From DATDVH01 sp035290045 (lineage in GTDB: Bacteria; Patescibacteriota; Microgenomatia; UBA1406; HO2-37-13b), in the NCBI GenBank assembly GCA_035290045.1, contig DATDVH010000035.1, forward strand, positions 1 through 17,674: DNA of 17,674 nt, written 5' to 3'. Shown in pieces: positions 1 to 6,679 of this stretch (position 1 is the first letter of the stretch; each line of letters begins with the position of its first letter). The notes under the pieces are model-generated. The model was given only the letters and a program-made list of their open reading frames with translations. It was not told the DNA's origin and did no database searches. The translations under genes were made by a program, and so were the position numbers.

Positions 1-1
1 G

Positions 2-124
2 AATAACAAGTTTATGGACTTTAAAGAAATAGCATTTCAAAATGGCATTACTCCTGACGTTCTATTAAGAGTATTGTCTATTTACCTTCGTGATACACTT
101 TCAAAAGAGATATTGAATAATTAA
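2..124 (+). CDS. 3' end of an unidentified gene (partial)
   Basis: An open frame enters from the left edge and runs 40 codons to a TAA at 122-124. The C-terminal peptide contains 'FQNGITPDVLLRVLSIYLRD' and looks like ordinary coding sequence: a polar stretch, then a probable amphipathic helix with regular Leu/Ile/Val spacing. I do not recognise the family, and the fragment is too short to assign. Its stop overlaps by 4 bp the end of the decayed minus-strand gene at 121-263, a tail-to-tail arrangement repeated at 949-998. No terminator hairpin follows. It could be a chance frame, since 40 codons is not long, but its residue composition favours a real gene. Confidence 0.45.
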   Translation, partial: NNKFMDFKEIAFQNGITPDVLLRVLSIYLRDTLSKEILNN

Positions 125-263
125 ATCTTAAATTCCTTCTCAAGCAGACGACTACCATACTCACCATAATGACCATTTCACCGCTCACCAACATACTCCC
201 TTGTAGTCTTTGTGAAAATGTATATCGCCGCACCAAGACGGGGATAATATATTTTTTTTGCAT
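121..263 (-). pseudogene. Decayed copy of the small membrane-anchored gene found at 949-1416
   Basis: Read on the minus strand, positions 165-121 encode 'GEYGSRLLEKEFKI' and a stop. The intact gene downstream of glyS ends 'GNYGSRLFEKEFEL'. At DNA level 127-165 and 955-993 match at 32 of 39 positions by my hand alignment. An in-frame TGA at 180-178 interrupts the frame just upstream. An ATG at 263-261 begins 'MQKKYIIPVL'; a one-base shift there continues as 'GAAIYIFTKTTREYVGE' in the same frame as the conserved tail, which would make a short hydrophobic N-terminal anchor. So start, frameshift, stop codon and conserved tail suggest a paralogue with a large internal deletion. A -10-like TATAAT (276-271) lies 8 nt before the ATG. 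The conserved tail is solid; the N-terminal reconstruction is inference. The 61-codon open frame from the same ATG reads through the tail in the wrong frame and is probably not a protein. Confidence 0.55.
127..165. repeat. Direct repeat copy 1 (second copy at 955-993)
   Basis: This 39-bp stretch matches 955-993 in the same orientation at about 32 of 39 positions. Both copies encode the same C-terminal peptide on the minus strand, so the repeat is best read as the surviving end of a gene duplication, not a mobile-element repeat. The two copies flank the whole unidentified gene at 351-998. Confidence 0.6.
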
Positions 264-270
264 TTAATAA

Positions 271-276
271 ATTATA
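271..276 (-). promoter_or_regulatory. -10-like element before the decayed gene
   Basis: The minus strand reads TATAAT at 276-271, ending 8 nt before the ATG at 263. No convincing -35 or TGn extension is visible. The spacing matches the leaderless arrangement seen before the intact genes, which supports the idea that 121-263 was once a gene. Confidence 0.35.
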
Positions 277-331
277 GTGAGTTTTGTCGTTAAAGACCAC
301 TTCACACCAAAAACCAATAAGCAAAAAAAAA

Positions 332-340
332 TGGTATAAT
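332..340 (+). promoter_or_regulatory. Extended -10 promoter overlapping the apparent start of the 351-998 gene
   Basis: TGGTATAAT is an extended -10 (TGn plus a perfect TATAAT at 335-340). No good -35 lies about 17 bp upstream, which extended -10 promoters tolerate. Transcription would start near 347, so the tandem ATGs at 339 and 342 would be outside the mRNA or at its very tip. The GTG at 351, 11 nt past the -10, would be the usable start. Confidence 0.55.
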
Positions 341-350
341 GATGTTTATT

Positions 351-998
351 GTGAATAAAGAAAATTTGTTCTCTTTTTTTTTAACAGAAAAGAAATTGCT
401 AAATGAACCAAGAGATTTTACTGAAGAAGATCAAAAAATATTGAAAACGAAAGGGTATGATTGTTTTCGTCTTCCAAAACAAAGGGTCTTAAAAATGGTT
501 AGCAATCCTCAAAACTTATGCATTTCAACTGGTCAAGAACTGTGGTTAAAATGGATCTATGAAGATGTTTTATACGATAACTCAACCCCTTGTGATATAG
601 CCTTTAACCCAAATCAATTTATTTTACCTGATTCAAAAGGACATTCTCATCAAGATCAATTAGCAATCATGAAACGACGTTTTATCGAAGAATTTGGCCC
701 AAATAATAATTTTACACCCACTCTATTAACAATGCCCGATTACCTTGCTTTATTAGTAGGATATTATCAAAAAGAAAATAAACTACTCATACCTTACAAT
801 CATAGTATCCGAACTGTCACGAAAAGACCTGATGGCAGATACGTTACAATAACAACACCATATAGACAATTACGCATAGATATTGAAAGCGCTATAGACT
901 CTGAAGAAATAACTATAGCTCCTTGTATAATTCCTATAGAAAAATTCACTATAACTCAAACTCCTTCTCAAACAGCCGACTACCGTAGTTACCAATAA
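351..998 (+). CDS. Hypothetical protein, ~215 aa, unknown function
   Basis: I do not recognise this family. The predicted protein is soluble: no signal peptide, no membrane segment, and mixed charged/hydrophobic composition throughout. Recognisable stretches are 'FTEEDQKILKTKGYDCFRLP' near the N-terminus, 'GQELWLKWIYEDVLYDNS' and 'TMPDYLALLVGYYQ' in the middle, and an acidic 'DIESAIDSEEITIAPC' near the end. The open frame can start at ATG 339, but an extended -10 element (335-340) covers that codon, so I prefer GTG 351, which fits the leaderless spacing of neighbouring genes. The last 50 bp overlap, on the opposite strand, the end of the small gene at 949-1416. The final ~16 residues are therefore antisense to that gene's conserved tail and may be a read-through extension, not conserved protein. 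The gene sits between an intact and a decayed copy of that small gene, as if inserted there. No catalytic motif is visible. Confidence 0.7.
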   Translation: MNKENLFSFFLTEKKLLNEPRDFTEEDQKILKTKGYDCFRLPKQRVLKMVSNPQNLCISTGQELWLKWIYEDVLYDNSTPCDIAFNPNQFILPDSKGHSHQDQLAIMKRRFIEEFGPNNNFTPTLLTMPDYLALLVGYYQKENKLLIPYNHSIRTVTKRPDGRYVTITTPYRQLRIDIESAIDSEEITIAPCIIPIEKFTITQTPSQTADYRSYQ

Positions 999-1416
999 AT
1001 TTCAAGGATACTTTTATTTTTTCAACGCCTTGATCATAGACACATTTTCCTGAGGAACAAGTACCAAGAGTAATACTCCGTTCAATACTCTCATCGTTTT
1101 CAACCACTATAGTACCAATCACTCCCTTTGGCAAGTCACCTTTGGCAAGATAGGAAAGTTCGTATTCAATACTGGTCGTCCCTGATGGAATTTTTTCAAT
1201 GGTAAGTATGACTTCTTTATTGCTCTTTGAAATAAGCACGACTTCAACGCTTGCATCAATAGTCGGGATAATCTCGCTTTTTGGGAGCACATCGTCTTGA
1301 GGTTCTTCTTGCTTTGGTTTTGGTTTATTGAAACTTACAAATAACACGATCAAACCAATAATAACAATTATGCCAAAAAAAATCATCATTTTTCTATTTT
1401 TTAACAGGGTGTCCAT
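949..1416 (-). CDS. Small membrane-anchored extracytoplasmic protein of unknown function
   Basis: The 155-residue protein has a basic N-terminus, one hydrophobic segment at residues 11-29 ('MIFFGIIVIIGLIVLFVSF'), then a Lys/Pro/Glu-rich linker (31-46) and a ~105-residue domain of alternating beta-like segments. This predicts an N-in/C-out protein with a small beta-sandwich outside the membrane. Cys120 and Cys125 ('GTCSSGKC') could form a disulfide. I cannot name a family. The start codon overlaps the glyS stop by one base (TAATG), so it is almost certainly cotranscribed and translationally coupled to glyS; a functional link is not implied. A decayed paralogue lies at 121-263, so the gene has been duplicated. 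The 3' end overlaps the convergent gene at 351-998 by 50 bp with no terminator. Confidence 0.8.
   Translation of the reverse strand: MDTLLKNRKMMIFFGIIVIIGLIVLFVSFNKPKPKQEEPQDDVLPKSEIIPTIDASVEVVLISKSNKEVILTIEKIPSGTTSIEYELSYLAKGDLPKGVIGTIVVENDESIERSITLGTCSSGKCVYDQGVEKIKVSLKFIGNYGSRLFEKEFEL
955..993. repeat. Direct repeat copy 2 (first copy at 127-165)
   Basis: This is the intact copy of the 39-bp repeat. It encodes the last residues of the 949-1416 protein on the minus strand and, on the + strand, the tail of the 351-998 gene. See 127-165 for the alignment. Confidence 0.6.
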
Positions 1417-2780
1417 TATGGATTTACTAAATAATTGTTAACATATTTTGCAATATCTGAAATAACAATGCGCTCCTGTTTCATAGTATCACGATCCCGT
1501 ATCGTTACACTATCGTCTTTTACTGTATCATAATCTACGGTGACACACAATGGAGTACCTATCTCATCTTGTCTCCTGTACATTTTTCCTATATTGCCCG
1601 CATCATCAAATTCACAGACAAAAAAATTTTTGAGCATATGATATATGACTTTTGCCTTTGTCTGTAATACCGAATCTTTTTGTAAAGGAAATACTGCGGC
1701 TTTAACTGGCGCAAGCGATGGTTTTAATTTTAAAAAAATTCGTTGTTTGCCATTCACTTCCTCCTCACGATAGGCATCTGTGATAACTGCTCCCACTAAT
1801 CGAGATAGTCCAAATGTCGGTTCAATCACGTGAGGGACAAACTTTTCACCGGTTTTATGGTCGGTATAACGTAAGTCTTCATCTGAATGCTTCATATGAT
1901 TTTTGAGATCAAAATCAGTCCGATATGCAATACCAAAAATCTCTTTCCAACCGAAAGAGTACTGATATTCAATATCCATGGTCTTTTTTGAATAATGGGA
2001 ACGCTCATATTCTTCATGCTCCCTCCATCTCAAATTTTTTTCCTCAATTCCCAATTTTTTTGTAAAATCCCACATTTCACTTTTCCAATAGTCAAACGTC
2101 TTTTTCCAATTGTTTTCACGGATAAAATACTCAAACTCCATCAGATCAAATTCAAGAGTGCGATGGATAAATTGACCCATGGTGATCTCGTTGCGAAATA
2201 CTTTTCCTTGTTGCGCGATGCCAAAAGGAATCTTTACGCGCATAGTATCAATTACATTTTTGAAATTCAAAAATATCCCCTGCGCGATCTCGGCGCGAAG
2301 ATATGCTTTTGATTTTGCACCCTCAATGATACCAATGCTTGTCTCAAAAAGTAAATTGAATTTCCTCACTTCGGTAAAATCAACTATACCGCATTTTGGA
2401 CATTTGAGTTGATTATCTTTGATAAGTTGTGTTAATTTTTCAACCGTTAAACCCTCAACCTTAATGTCTTTTACATTTTCCTCAATCAAATGATCGGCAC
2501 GGGTACGATAATGACAGTTTTTGCAATCAACTAAAGCATCAGTAAAACCTGCAACATGACCTGAAGCTTCCCAGATTTTGGAATTAAGGAAAATACTTGC
2601 ATCAATCCCCACCATATCATCACGATCTAAAACAAAGTTTTTCCACCATAAATCACGGAGATTATTTTTGAGAAGCGTTCCATAATGCCCAAAATCCCAA
2701 CTATTTGCCAATCCGCCATATATCTCCGATGACGGATACACAAACCCCCGTCTTTTACATAATGCCACAATTTTATCCAT
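1416..2780 (-). CDS. glyS: Glycyl-tRNA synthetase, homodimeric (alpha2) class IIa type
   Basis: This enzyme charges tRNA-Gly with glycine in the cytoplasm. At 454 aa it is the single-chain dimeric type, not the alpha2beta2 GlyQ/GlyS type. Visible motifs are the N-terminal 'GFVYPSSEIYGG' and 'DFGHYGTLLKNN' (family-typical), four zinc-ligand-like cysteines in C86xxC89 and C127xxC130, motif 2 'FRNEITMGQFIHRTLEF' (195-211), motif 3 'EPTFGLSRLVGA', and a C-terminal anticodon-binding domain with 'LAPVKAAVFPL' and 'RRQDEIGTPLCVTVD'. The glycine-site stretch reads 'YLRAEIAQGIF' (160-170) where the family norm is RPETAQ; the glutamate is kept. It starts at an ATG 9 nt after a -10 element shared head-to-head with the GT2 gene, with no ribosome-binding site. 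The small membrane gene follows with a one-base overlap. The gene symbol varies in databases (glyS, glyQS). Confidence 0.96.
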   Translation of the reverse strand: MDKIVALCKRRGFVYPSSEIYGGLANSWDFGHYGTLLKNNLRDLWWKNFVLDRDDMVGIDASIFLNSKIWEASGHVAGFTDALVDCKNCHYRTRADHLIEENVKDIKVEGLTVEKLTQLIKDNQLKCPKCGIVDFTEVRKFNLLFETSIGIIEGAKSKAYLRAEIAQGIFLNFKNVIDTMRVKIPFGIAQQGKVFRNEITMGQFIHRTLEFDLMEFEYFIRENNWKKTFDYWKSEMWDFTKKLGIEEKNLRWREHEEYERSHYSKKTMDIEYQYSFGWKEIFGIAYRTDFDLKNHMKHSDEDLRYTDHKTGEKFVPHVIEPTFGLSRLVGAVITDAYREEEVNGKQRIFLKLKPSLAPVKAAVFPLQKDSVLQTKAKVIYHMLKNFFVCEFDDAGNIGKMYRRQDEIGTPLCVTVDYDTVKDDSVTIRDRDTMKQERIVISDIAKYVNNYLVNP

Positions 2781-2788
2781 AGAAAATT

Positions 2789-2798
2789 ATTATATAAT
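2789..2798. promoter_or_regulatory. Palindromic bidirectional -10 element between glyS and the GT2 gene
   Basis: ATTATATAAT is a perfect 10-bp palindrome holding TATAAT on the + strand (2793-2798) and TATAAT on the minus strand (2794-2789), sharing two base pairs. The + element ends 8 nt before the GT2 ATG (2806) and the minus element ends 9 nt before the glyS ATG (2780). The entire intergenic gap is 25 bp, so both promoters must sit here and both mRNAs should be leaderless or nearly so. Any -35 contacts would lie inside the opposite gene. Confidence 0.6.
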
Positions 2799-2805
2799 AA
2801 AAAAT

Positions 2806-3696
2806 ATGAATGACCTCTCAATTATCATTATCTCATACAACACCCGCAAAATCACGAGAAAATGTATTGAAACGATTATTCATTCTCTTTCGTATAACAG
2901 CGAAATAAAAGCTGAAATCATTGTTTTTGATAATGCATCAATGGATGGAAGCGCATCGGAAATTAAAAATTACAATATACATTTAAAAGTCATTGAAAAC
3001 AAAGAGAACATTGGGTTTGGAAGGGGGAATAATCATGCGGTCAAACAGTCAACGGGGAAATATCTACTTTTTTTGAACTCTGATATTGAGGTTTTGGATG
3101 ATGCGATTCCAAAATTGTTTCATTTTTTTACCTCAAAGCAAAATACCTTCAACTTTTTAGGAGGAAAATTATTCAATAAAAATATGACTCCACAAGCATC
3201 CGCTGGTCCGTATTATTCTCTTCCAGTTATTTTTGGAGCGCTTTTCTTAGGCGGAGATTATTATGGACTCACACGATATTCACCGAATGCAATACGACAA
3301 GTTGGGTGGGTTTCCGGTGCCTGCTTTATGTGTAAAAAAAGTGATTTTGACGAACTTGGAGGCTTTGACAAGAAAATATTTATGTATATGGAGGAAATAG
3401 ATCTTTTTTATCGCGCACAAAAAAGCACTATGACAATTGGCTTTTACCCTTCCGCACGCTTTATTCATCTGGGAAGCGCATCGTCAACCAAACGCACCCA
3501 ACCAATCTTGCATGTATATAATGGTTTTCTGTATCTCTATAGAAAACACCACTCTCAACTGGAGTTAAATATACTCAAAAATATGCTACAATTAAAAGCA
3601 TTAGTCGCTATTTGGATTGGCAGATTGACCAGAAATAAATACTTAATTGATACGTATGAAAAAGCTTATCATATCGCTCAAGAAATTAGACGATAA
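2806..3696 (+). CDS. Family 2 glycosyltransferase (rhamnosyltransferase-like)
   Basis: The 296-residue protein is a cytoplasmic GT-A fold inverting transferase that moves a sugar from a nucleotide-sugar to a lipid-linked acceptor. Residues 4-12 'LSIIIISYN' form the first nucleotide-binding strand, 'FDNASMDGS' (41-49) the second, 'NIGFGRGNN' (68-76) follows, and 'FLNSDIEV' (89-96) carries the metal-binding DxD-like NSD. 'GWVSGACFM' (167-175), 'FMYMEEIDLFYR' (192-203, with the probable catalytic acid) and 'HLGSASS' (221-227) are typical of the WbbL/rhamnosyltransferase-like branch. The sugar cannot be deduced. Its ATG lies 8 nt after a TATAAT, and it is the first gene of the polysaccharide cluster. 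The next gene begins inside its last 41 bp, so translation is probably coupled. Confidence 0.9.
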   Translation: MNDLSIIIISYNTRKITRKCIETIIHSLSYNSEIKAEIIVFDNASMDGSASEIKNYNIHLKVIENKENIGFGRGNNHAVKQSTGKYLLFLNSDIEVLDDAIPKLFHFFTSKQNTFNFLGGKLFNKNMTPQASAGPYYSLPVIFGALFLGGDYYGLTRYSPNAIRQVGWVSGACFMCKKSDFDELGGFDKKIFMYMEEIDLFYRAQKSTMTIGFYPSARFIHLGSASSTKRTQPILHVYNGFLYLYRKHHSQLELNILKNMLQLKALVAIWIGRLTRNKYLIDTYEKAYHIAQEIRR

Positions 3697-5227
3697 TCTT
3701 TTAACAATACTTCTTGTCGGTTTTACTTTTTTTATTCCCCTGTTTCCAAAATTTCCCTTAAAATTCGTAGAGTATACATACATAGCAATTCGTTTTGAAG
3801 ATGTGTATGTTGCGGTGCTTTTATTAGTATTTTTTGTTCAATTGATACGCAGAAAAACCATACTCAATACCAAACTCCTTATTCCCTTTCTGATATTTTG
3901 GACTATCGTATTCGTCTCTTTCTTTCAAAATGCATTGTATACCCATTCAGTGCGAATACCATACGTGGGATTTCTTCATGCGGCGCGTAGAGTAGAATAT
4001 ATGATTATTTTTTTTATTGTTTCATCAAGCGTGCGATCAGTTAAGACATTCAAAATCCTTCTCTATTCGCTCATCATGTCATTTATACTTGTCAATCTTT
4101 ATGGAATTGGACAACGTTTTTTAGGCTTTCCCGCTGTATCAACCATGAATCCAGAATTTGCGCGAGGACGTATTCTGTATCTTACCCCTGATGCGCGCGT
4201 ATCATCTACCTTTGGTGGGCATTATGATTTGGCAATGTATCTTGTCATGTTTATTCCACTTCTTTTGGGTTTGTTTTTCAAACTTAAAAATAAACGGCGT
4301 ATCATTTTATTTCTCTCAGTTTTGCTTGCGATATATCTACTTGTTCTTACTGCTTCACGTATTGCATTTGCCGCTTATGTAGTAATGATTGTGAGTTATT
4401 TGATTTTTGCCAAAAAATTTAAATATTTACTCTTCATTATTGCCTTTACTATATTAGTAACTCTTACCAATGGAGAACTGACAAAACGTTTCAGCAAAAC
4501 AGTTCAAATCAAACAAATTCTGGTTAACCAAGAGACAGGACAGGTCTTTATCCCTCAACAGATCACCACAAAAGAACTTCCACTCGGTAGTTATTATATT
4601 CCTATTAATAAAAAAACTACCTCTACTTCACCCATTCCTACTATCAGTACGGTAAAATCAGCTCAAATAACCATAACGCCGCCTTCCAATGCAACAGAAC
4701 TACTTAAAAATAAAATAGCAGCTGAACAAATTACTCAAAATGCGATAAAAAATCAAAAAATACTCACTCAAAAAGAAGAAAAAAGTCTCATTGCATCTTT
4801 TTCAGCATTACTCAAACCAGTCTCTGGTGTGGTGTGCGACATCTCGTGTGCTACACGAATACAGGTTGAGTGGCCACGCGCATTCATCGCCTTTCTCAAA
4901 AATCCGCTTATCGGGTCAGGTGGATCATCTATCACTGAAGCAACTGATAGTGATTATCTTCGGTGGCTTGGCGAATTCGGATTACTTGGGTTTTTTTCAT
5001 TTTTGTCTATTATTTTTATAGCAGTTTATCACATAGTAAAAAATGCAAAAAGATTGCCTTATGTGTACAGAAATATTCCCCATGCGTTTCTCTTTTCAAC
5101 TATTGGACTCCTGATTATAGCAACCTATTTTGATGTATTTGAAGCATCTAAAATTGCTTTTATTTTCTGGTTTATTGTCGGATTATTATATGGAGCACTC
5201 AACGAAAAAAAAGTTAAAACTATATGA
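3656..5227 (+). CDS. Polysaccharide polymerase / O-antigen ligase-like membrane protein (Wzy/WaaL superfamily)
   Basis: About 523 aa with roughly 11-12 hydrophobic segments. It probably polymerises or ligates lipid-linked glycan units on the outer face of the membrane. Family-like motifs are 'VSSTFGGHYDLAMYL' (182-196), 'LTASRIAFAA' (231-240) and the end of the large outer loop, 'WPRAFIAFLKNPLIGSGGSS' (406-425) followed by 'LGEFGLLGFF', as in the Wzy_C/WaaL domain. The loop between hydrophobic segments (about 272-437) is unusually long, with a Thr/Pro/Ser-rich part (~320-345), a Lys/Gln-rich probable helix (~345-385) and Cys394/Cys398. I start at ATG 3656; a TTG at 3647 in the same frame is possible. 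It overlaps the GT2 gene by 41 bp and the next gene by 4 bp (ATGA). Polymerase versus ligase cannot be decided from sequence alone. Confidence 0.82.
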   Translation: MKKLIISLKKLDDNLLTILLVGFTFFIPLFPKFPLKFVEYTYIAIRFEDVYVAVLLLVFFVQLIRRKTILNTKLLIPFLIFWTIVFVSFFQNALYTHSVRIPYVGFLHAARRVEYMIIFFIVSSSVRSVKTFKILLYSLIMSFILVNLYGIGQRFLGFPAVSTMNPEFARGRILYLTPDARVSSTFGGHYDLAMYLVMFIPLLLGLFFKLKNKRRIILFLSVLLAIYLLVLTASRIAFAAYVVMIVSYLIFAKKFKYLLFIIAFTILVTLTNGELTKRFSKTVQIKQILVNQETGQVFIPQQITTKELPLGSYYIPINKKTTSTSPIPTISTVKSAQITITPPSNATELLKNKIAAEQITQNAIKNQKILTQKEEKSLIASFSALLKPVSGVVCDISCATRIQVEWPRAFIAFLKNPLIGSGGSSITEATDSDYLRWLGEFGLLGFFSFLSIIFIAVYHIVKNAKRLPYVYRNIPHAFLFSTIGLLIIATYFDVFEASKIAFIFWFIVGLLYGALNEKKVKTI

Positions 5228-6678
5228 AGAAGTTAGACTGTATTTTTATAACGGTTATTATTGTTTTTGCTATTGCCATACGATTGTACAAAATCAATAC
5301 TACTCTGACAGATCATCACTCATGGAGACAAGCTGATACGGCGTCTGTTGCAAGAAACTTTACGAAAAATGGATTTGATCTTCTTCATCCCCGGTATGAC
5401 GATCTTTCCAATATTCAATCAGGACAGTACAACCCACAAGGATATCGGTTTGTAGAATTCCCATTGTACAACGCATTTTTTGGAATGCTTTATAAATATC
5501 TTCCGATTGTGCCTATTGAAATATACGGAAGATTTATCAGCATATTTTTTTCTTTAATTATCATAATTTTTCTCTATTATATTGTGAAACAAGAAGAAGG
5601 ACGAACGACTGCTCTGATAACATCACTCGTTTTTTCTTTTTTTCCCTTTTTCGTATTTTATTCGCGCACAGTGCTTCCGGACATGACAGCACTTTCACTC
5701 AGCATCATAAGCATTGTTTTACTGTATAGATATTCGGAAAACAAAATAAAAACAAAAAAATTCTACTTACATTTGCTGTATATTTTTTCTGTTTTTTCTA
5801 TGATGTCAGCTCTTTTAATAAAACCAACTGTTATTTTCTATTATATTGCCATTCTGTATCTTTTTTTTAAAAAACATCGTTTTTCAGTATATAAAAAAAT
5901 TAGTTTCTATGGATATTTTTTCGCTACAATGATGCCACTTCTTGCATGGAGAATATGGATACAACAATTCAAAGAAGGTATTCCTGTCTCTGAATGGCTT
6001 TTCACACAAGTCAATACATCACAAGGCTTACAATCTATTTTTTTTAAACCATCTTTTTTTCGCTGGATTTTTGAAGAACGTATCTTGCTTCTTATTTTAG
6101 GAGGGTATTGTGTTGTTTTTCTTATTATAGGGATTTTGAAAAAACCTAAAAAAAGTTATCTTTTTACTTCCATGGGAATTGGTTCATTACTCTATCTCTT
6201 TACTTTTCAAGGCGGCAATGTACAACATGATTATTATCAAATCATGATACTACCAATTCTTGCGATTTTTTCAGGTATAGGGTCTGCTTTTTTTATTGAA
6301 AAAAAAACATTTTTTATAAATCAATACCTAAATAGTATAGTCGTCATAATCATTTTTATTCTCTCTTTTTTATTCTCATACAATAGAGTGAAAGGATTTT
6401 ATGATACGAATAAAGATCAAAGTACCATTGCGCACATTATCCAGTTTATCACCCCTCCTAATGCCCGCATCGTCACTGATACATTAGGCGATACCACGCT
6501 TCTTTACCTTGCAGACCGATCAGGATTCCCCGCACCAACTGAAGATTTTGACACATTGCAAAAAGATGGTATGGAGTATTTTGTTACAATGCAAAAAGAC
6601 GTTGCTTATCACCTCAAAGAAACCTATCCGCTTATTTTTGAAAGTGATAAAGTATATATATTACGGCTGAAACCATAG
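5224..6678 (+). CDS. GT-C fold glycosyltransferase, PMT/ArnT-like (PMT_2 type)
   Basis: The 484-residue protein has about 10-12 membrane segments and a soluble C-terminal tail (~400-484). The first outer loop carries 'TDHHSWRQADTASVARNF' (29-46), with Asp30 and Asp38 in the place of the catalytic acidic residue(s) of GT39/GT83-like enzymes. These use polyprenyl-phosphate-sugar donors outside the membrane. 'FPLYNAFFGMLYKYLP' and 'SRTVLPDMTALSLS' further on are also typical of the family. It likely adds a sugar to the glycan, a lipid or a protein; the acceptor is unknown. The start overlaps the upstream stop as ATGA, so it is translationally coupled. The next gene begins one base after its stop. 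No Shine-Dalgarno is visible. Confidence 0.82.
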   Translation: MKKLDCIFITVIIVFAIAIRLYKINTTLTDHHSWRQADTASVARNFTKNGFDLLHPRYDDLSNIQSGQYNPQGYRFVEFPLYNAFFGMLYKYLPIVPIEIYGRFISIFFSLIIIIFLYYIVKQEEGRTTALITSLVFSFFPFFVFYSRTVLPDMTALSLSIISIVLLYRYSENKIKTKKFYLHLLYIFSVFSMMSALLIKPTVIFYYIAILYLFFKKHRFSVYKKISFYGYFFATMMPLLAWRIWIQQFKEGIPVSEWLFTQVNTSQGLQSIFFKPSFFRWIFEERILLLILGGYCVVFLIIGILKKPKKSYLFTSMGIGSLLYLFTFQGGNVQHDYYQIMILPILAIFSGIGSAFFIEKKTFFINQYLNSIVVIIIFILSFLFSYNRVKGFYDTNKDQSTIAHIIQFITPPNARIVTDTLGDTTLLYLADRSGFPAPTEDFDTLQKDGMEYFVTMQKDVAYHLKETYPLIFESDKVYILRLKP

Positions 6679-6679
6679 T

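Noticed and set aside
78..263. A 61-codon minus-strand open frame as an intact small gene
   Set aside because: The conserved peptide shared with the 949-1416 protein lies in a different frame, and the open frame's own sequence over that part is not protein-like (repeated Met/Val). I call the region a decayed gene instead.
339..998. A defence or toxin-antitoxin role for the unidentified gene
   Set aside because: No nuclease, HTH, ATPase or toxin motif is visible and there is no partner gene in the same direction; assigning such a role would be a guess.
3647..3655. TTG 3647 as the start of the Wzy-like gene
   Set aside because: ATG 3656 begins the lysine-rich N-terminus typical before the first membrane segment; the three extra residues add nothing recognisable.
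5130..5336. A + strand open frame spanning the Wzy-like/GT-C gene junction
   Set aside because: It lies out of frame across two genes that overlap as ATGA and have clear products on both sides.
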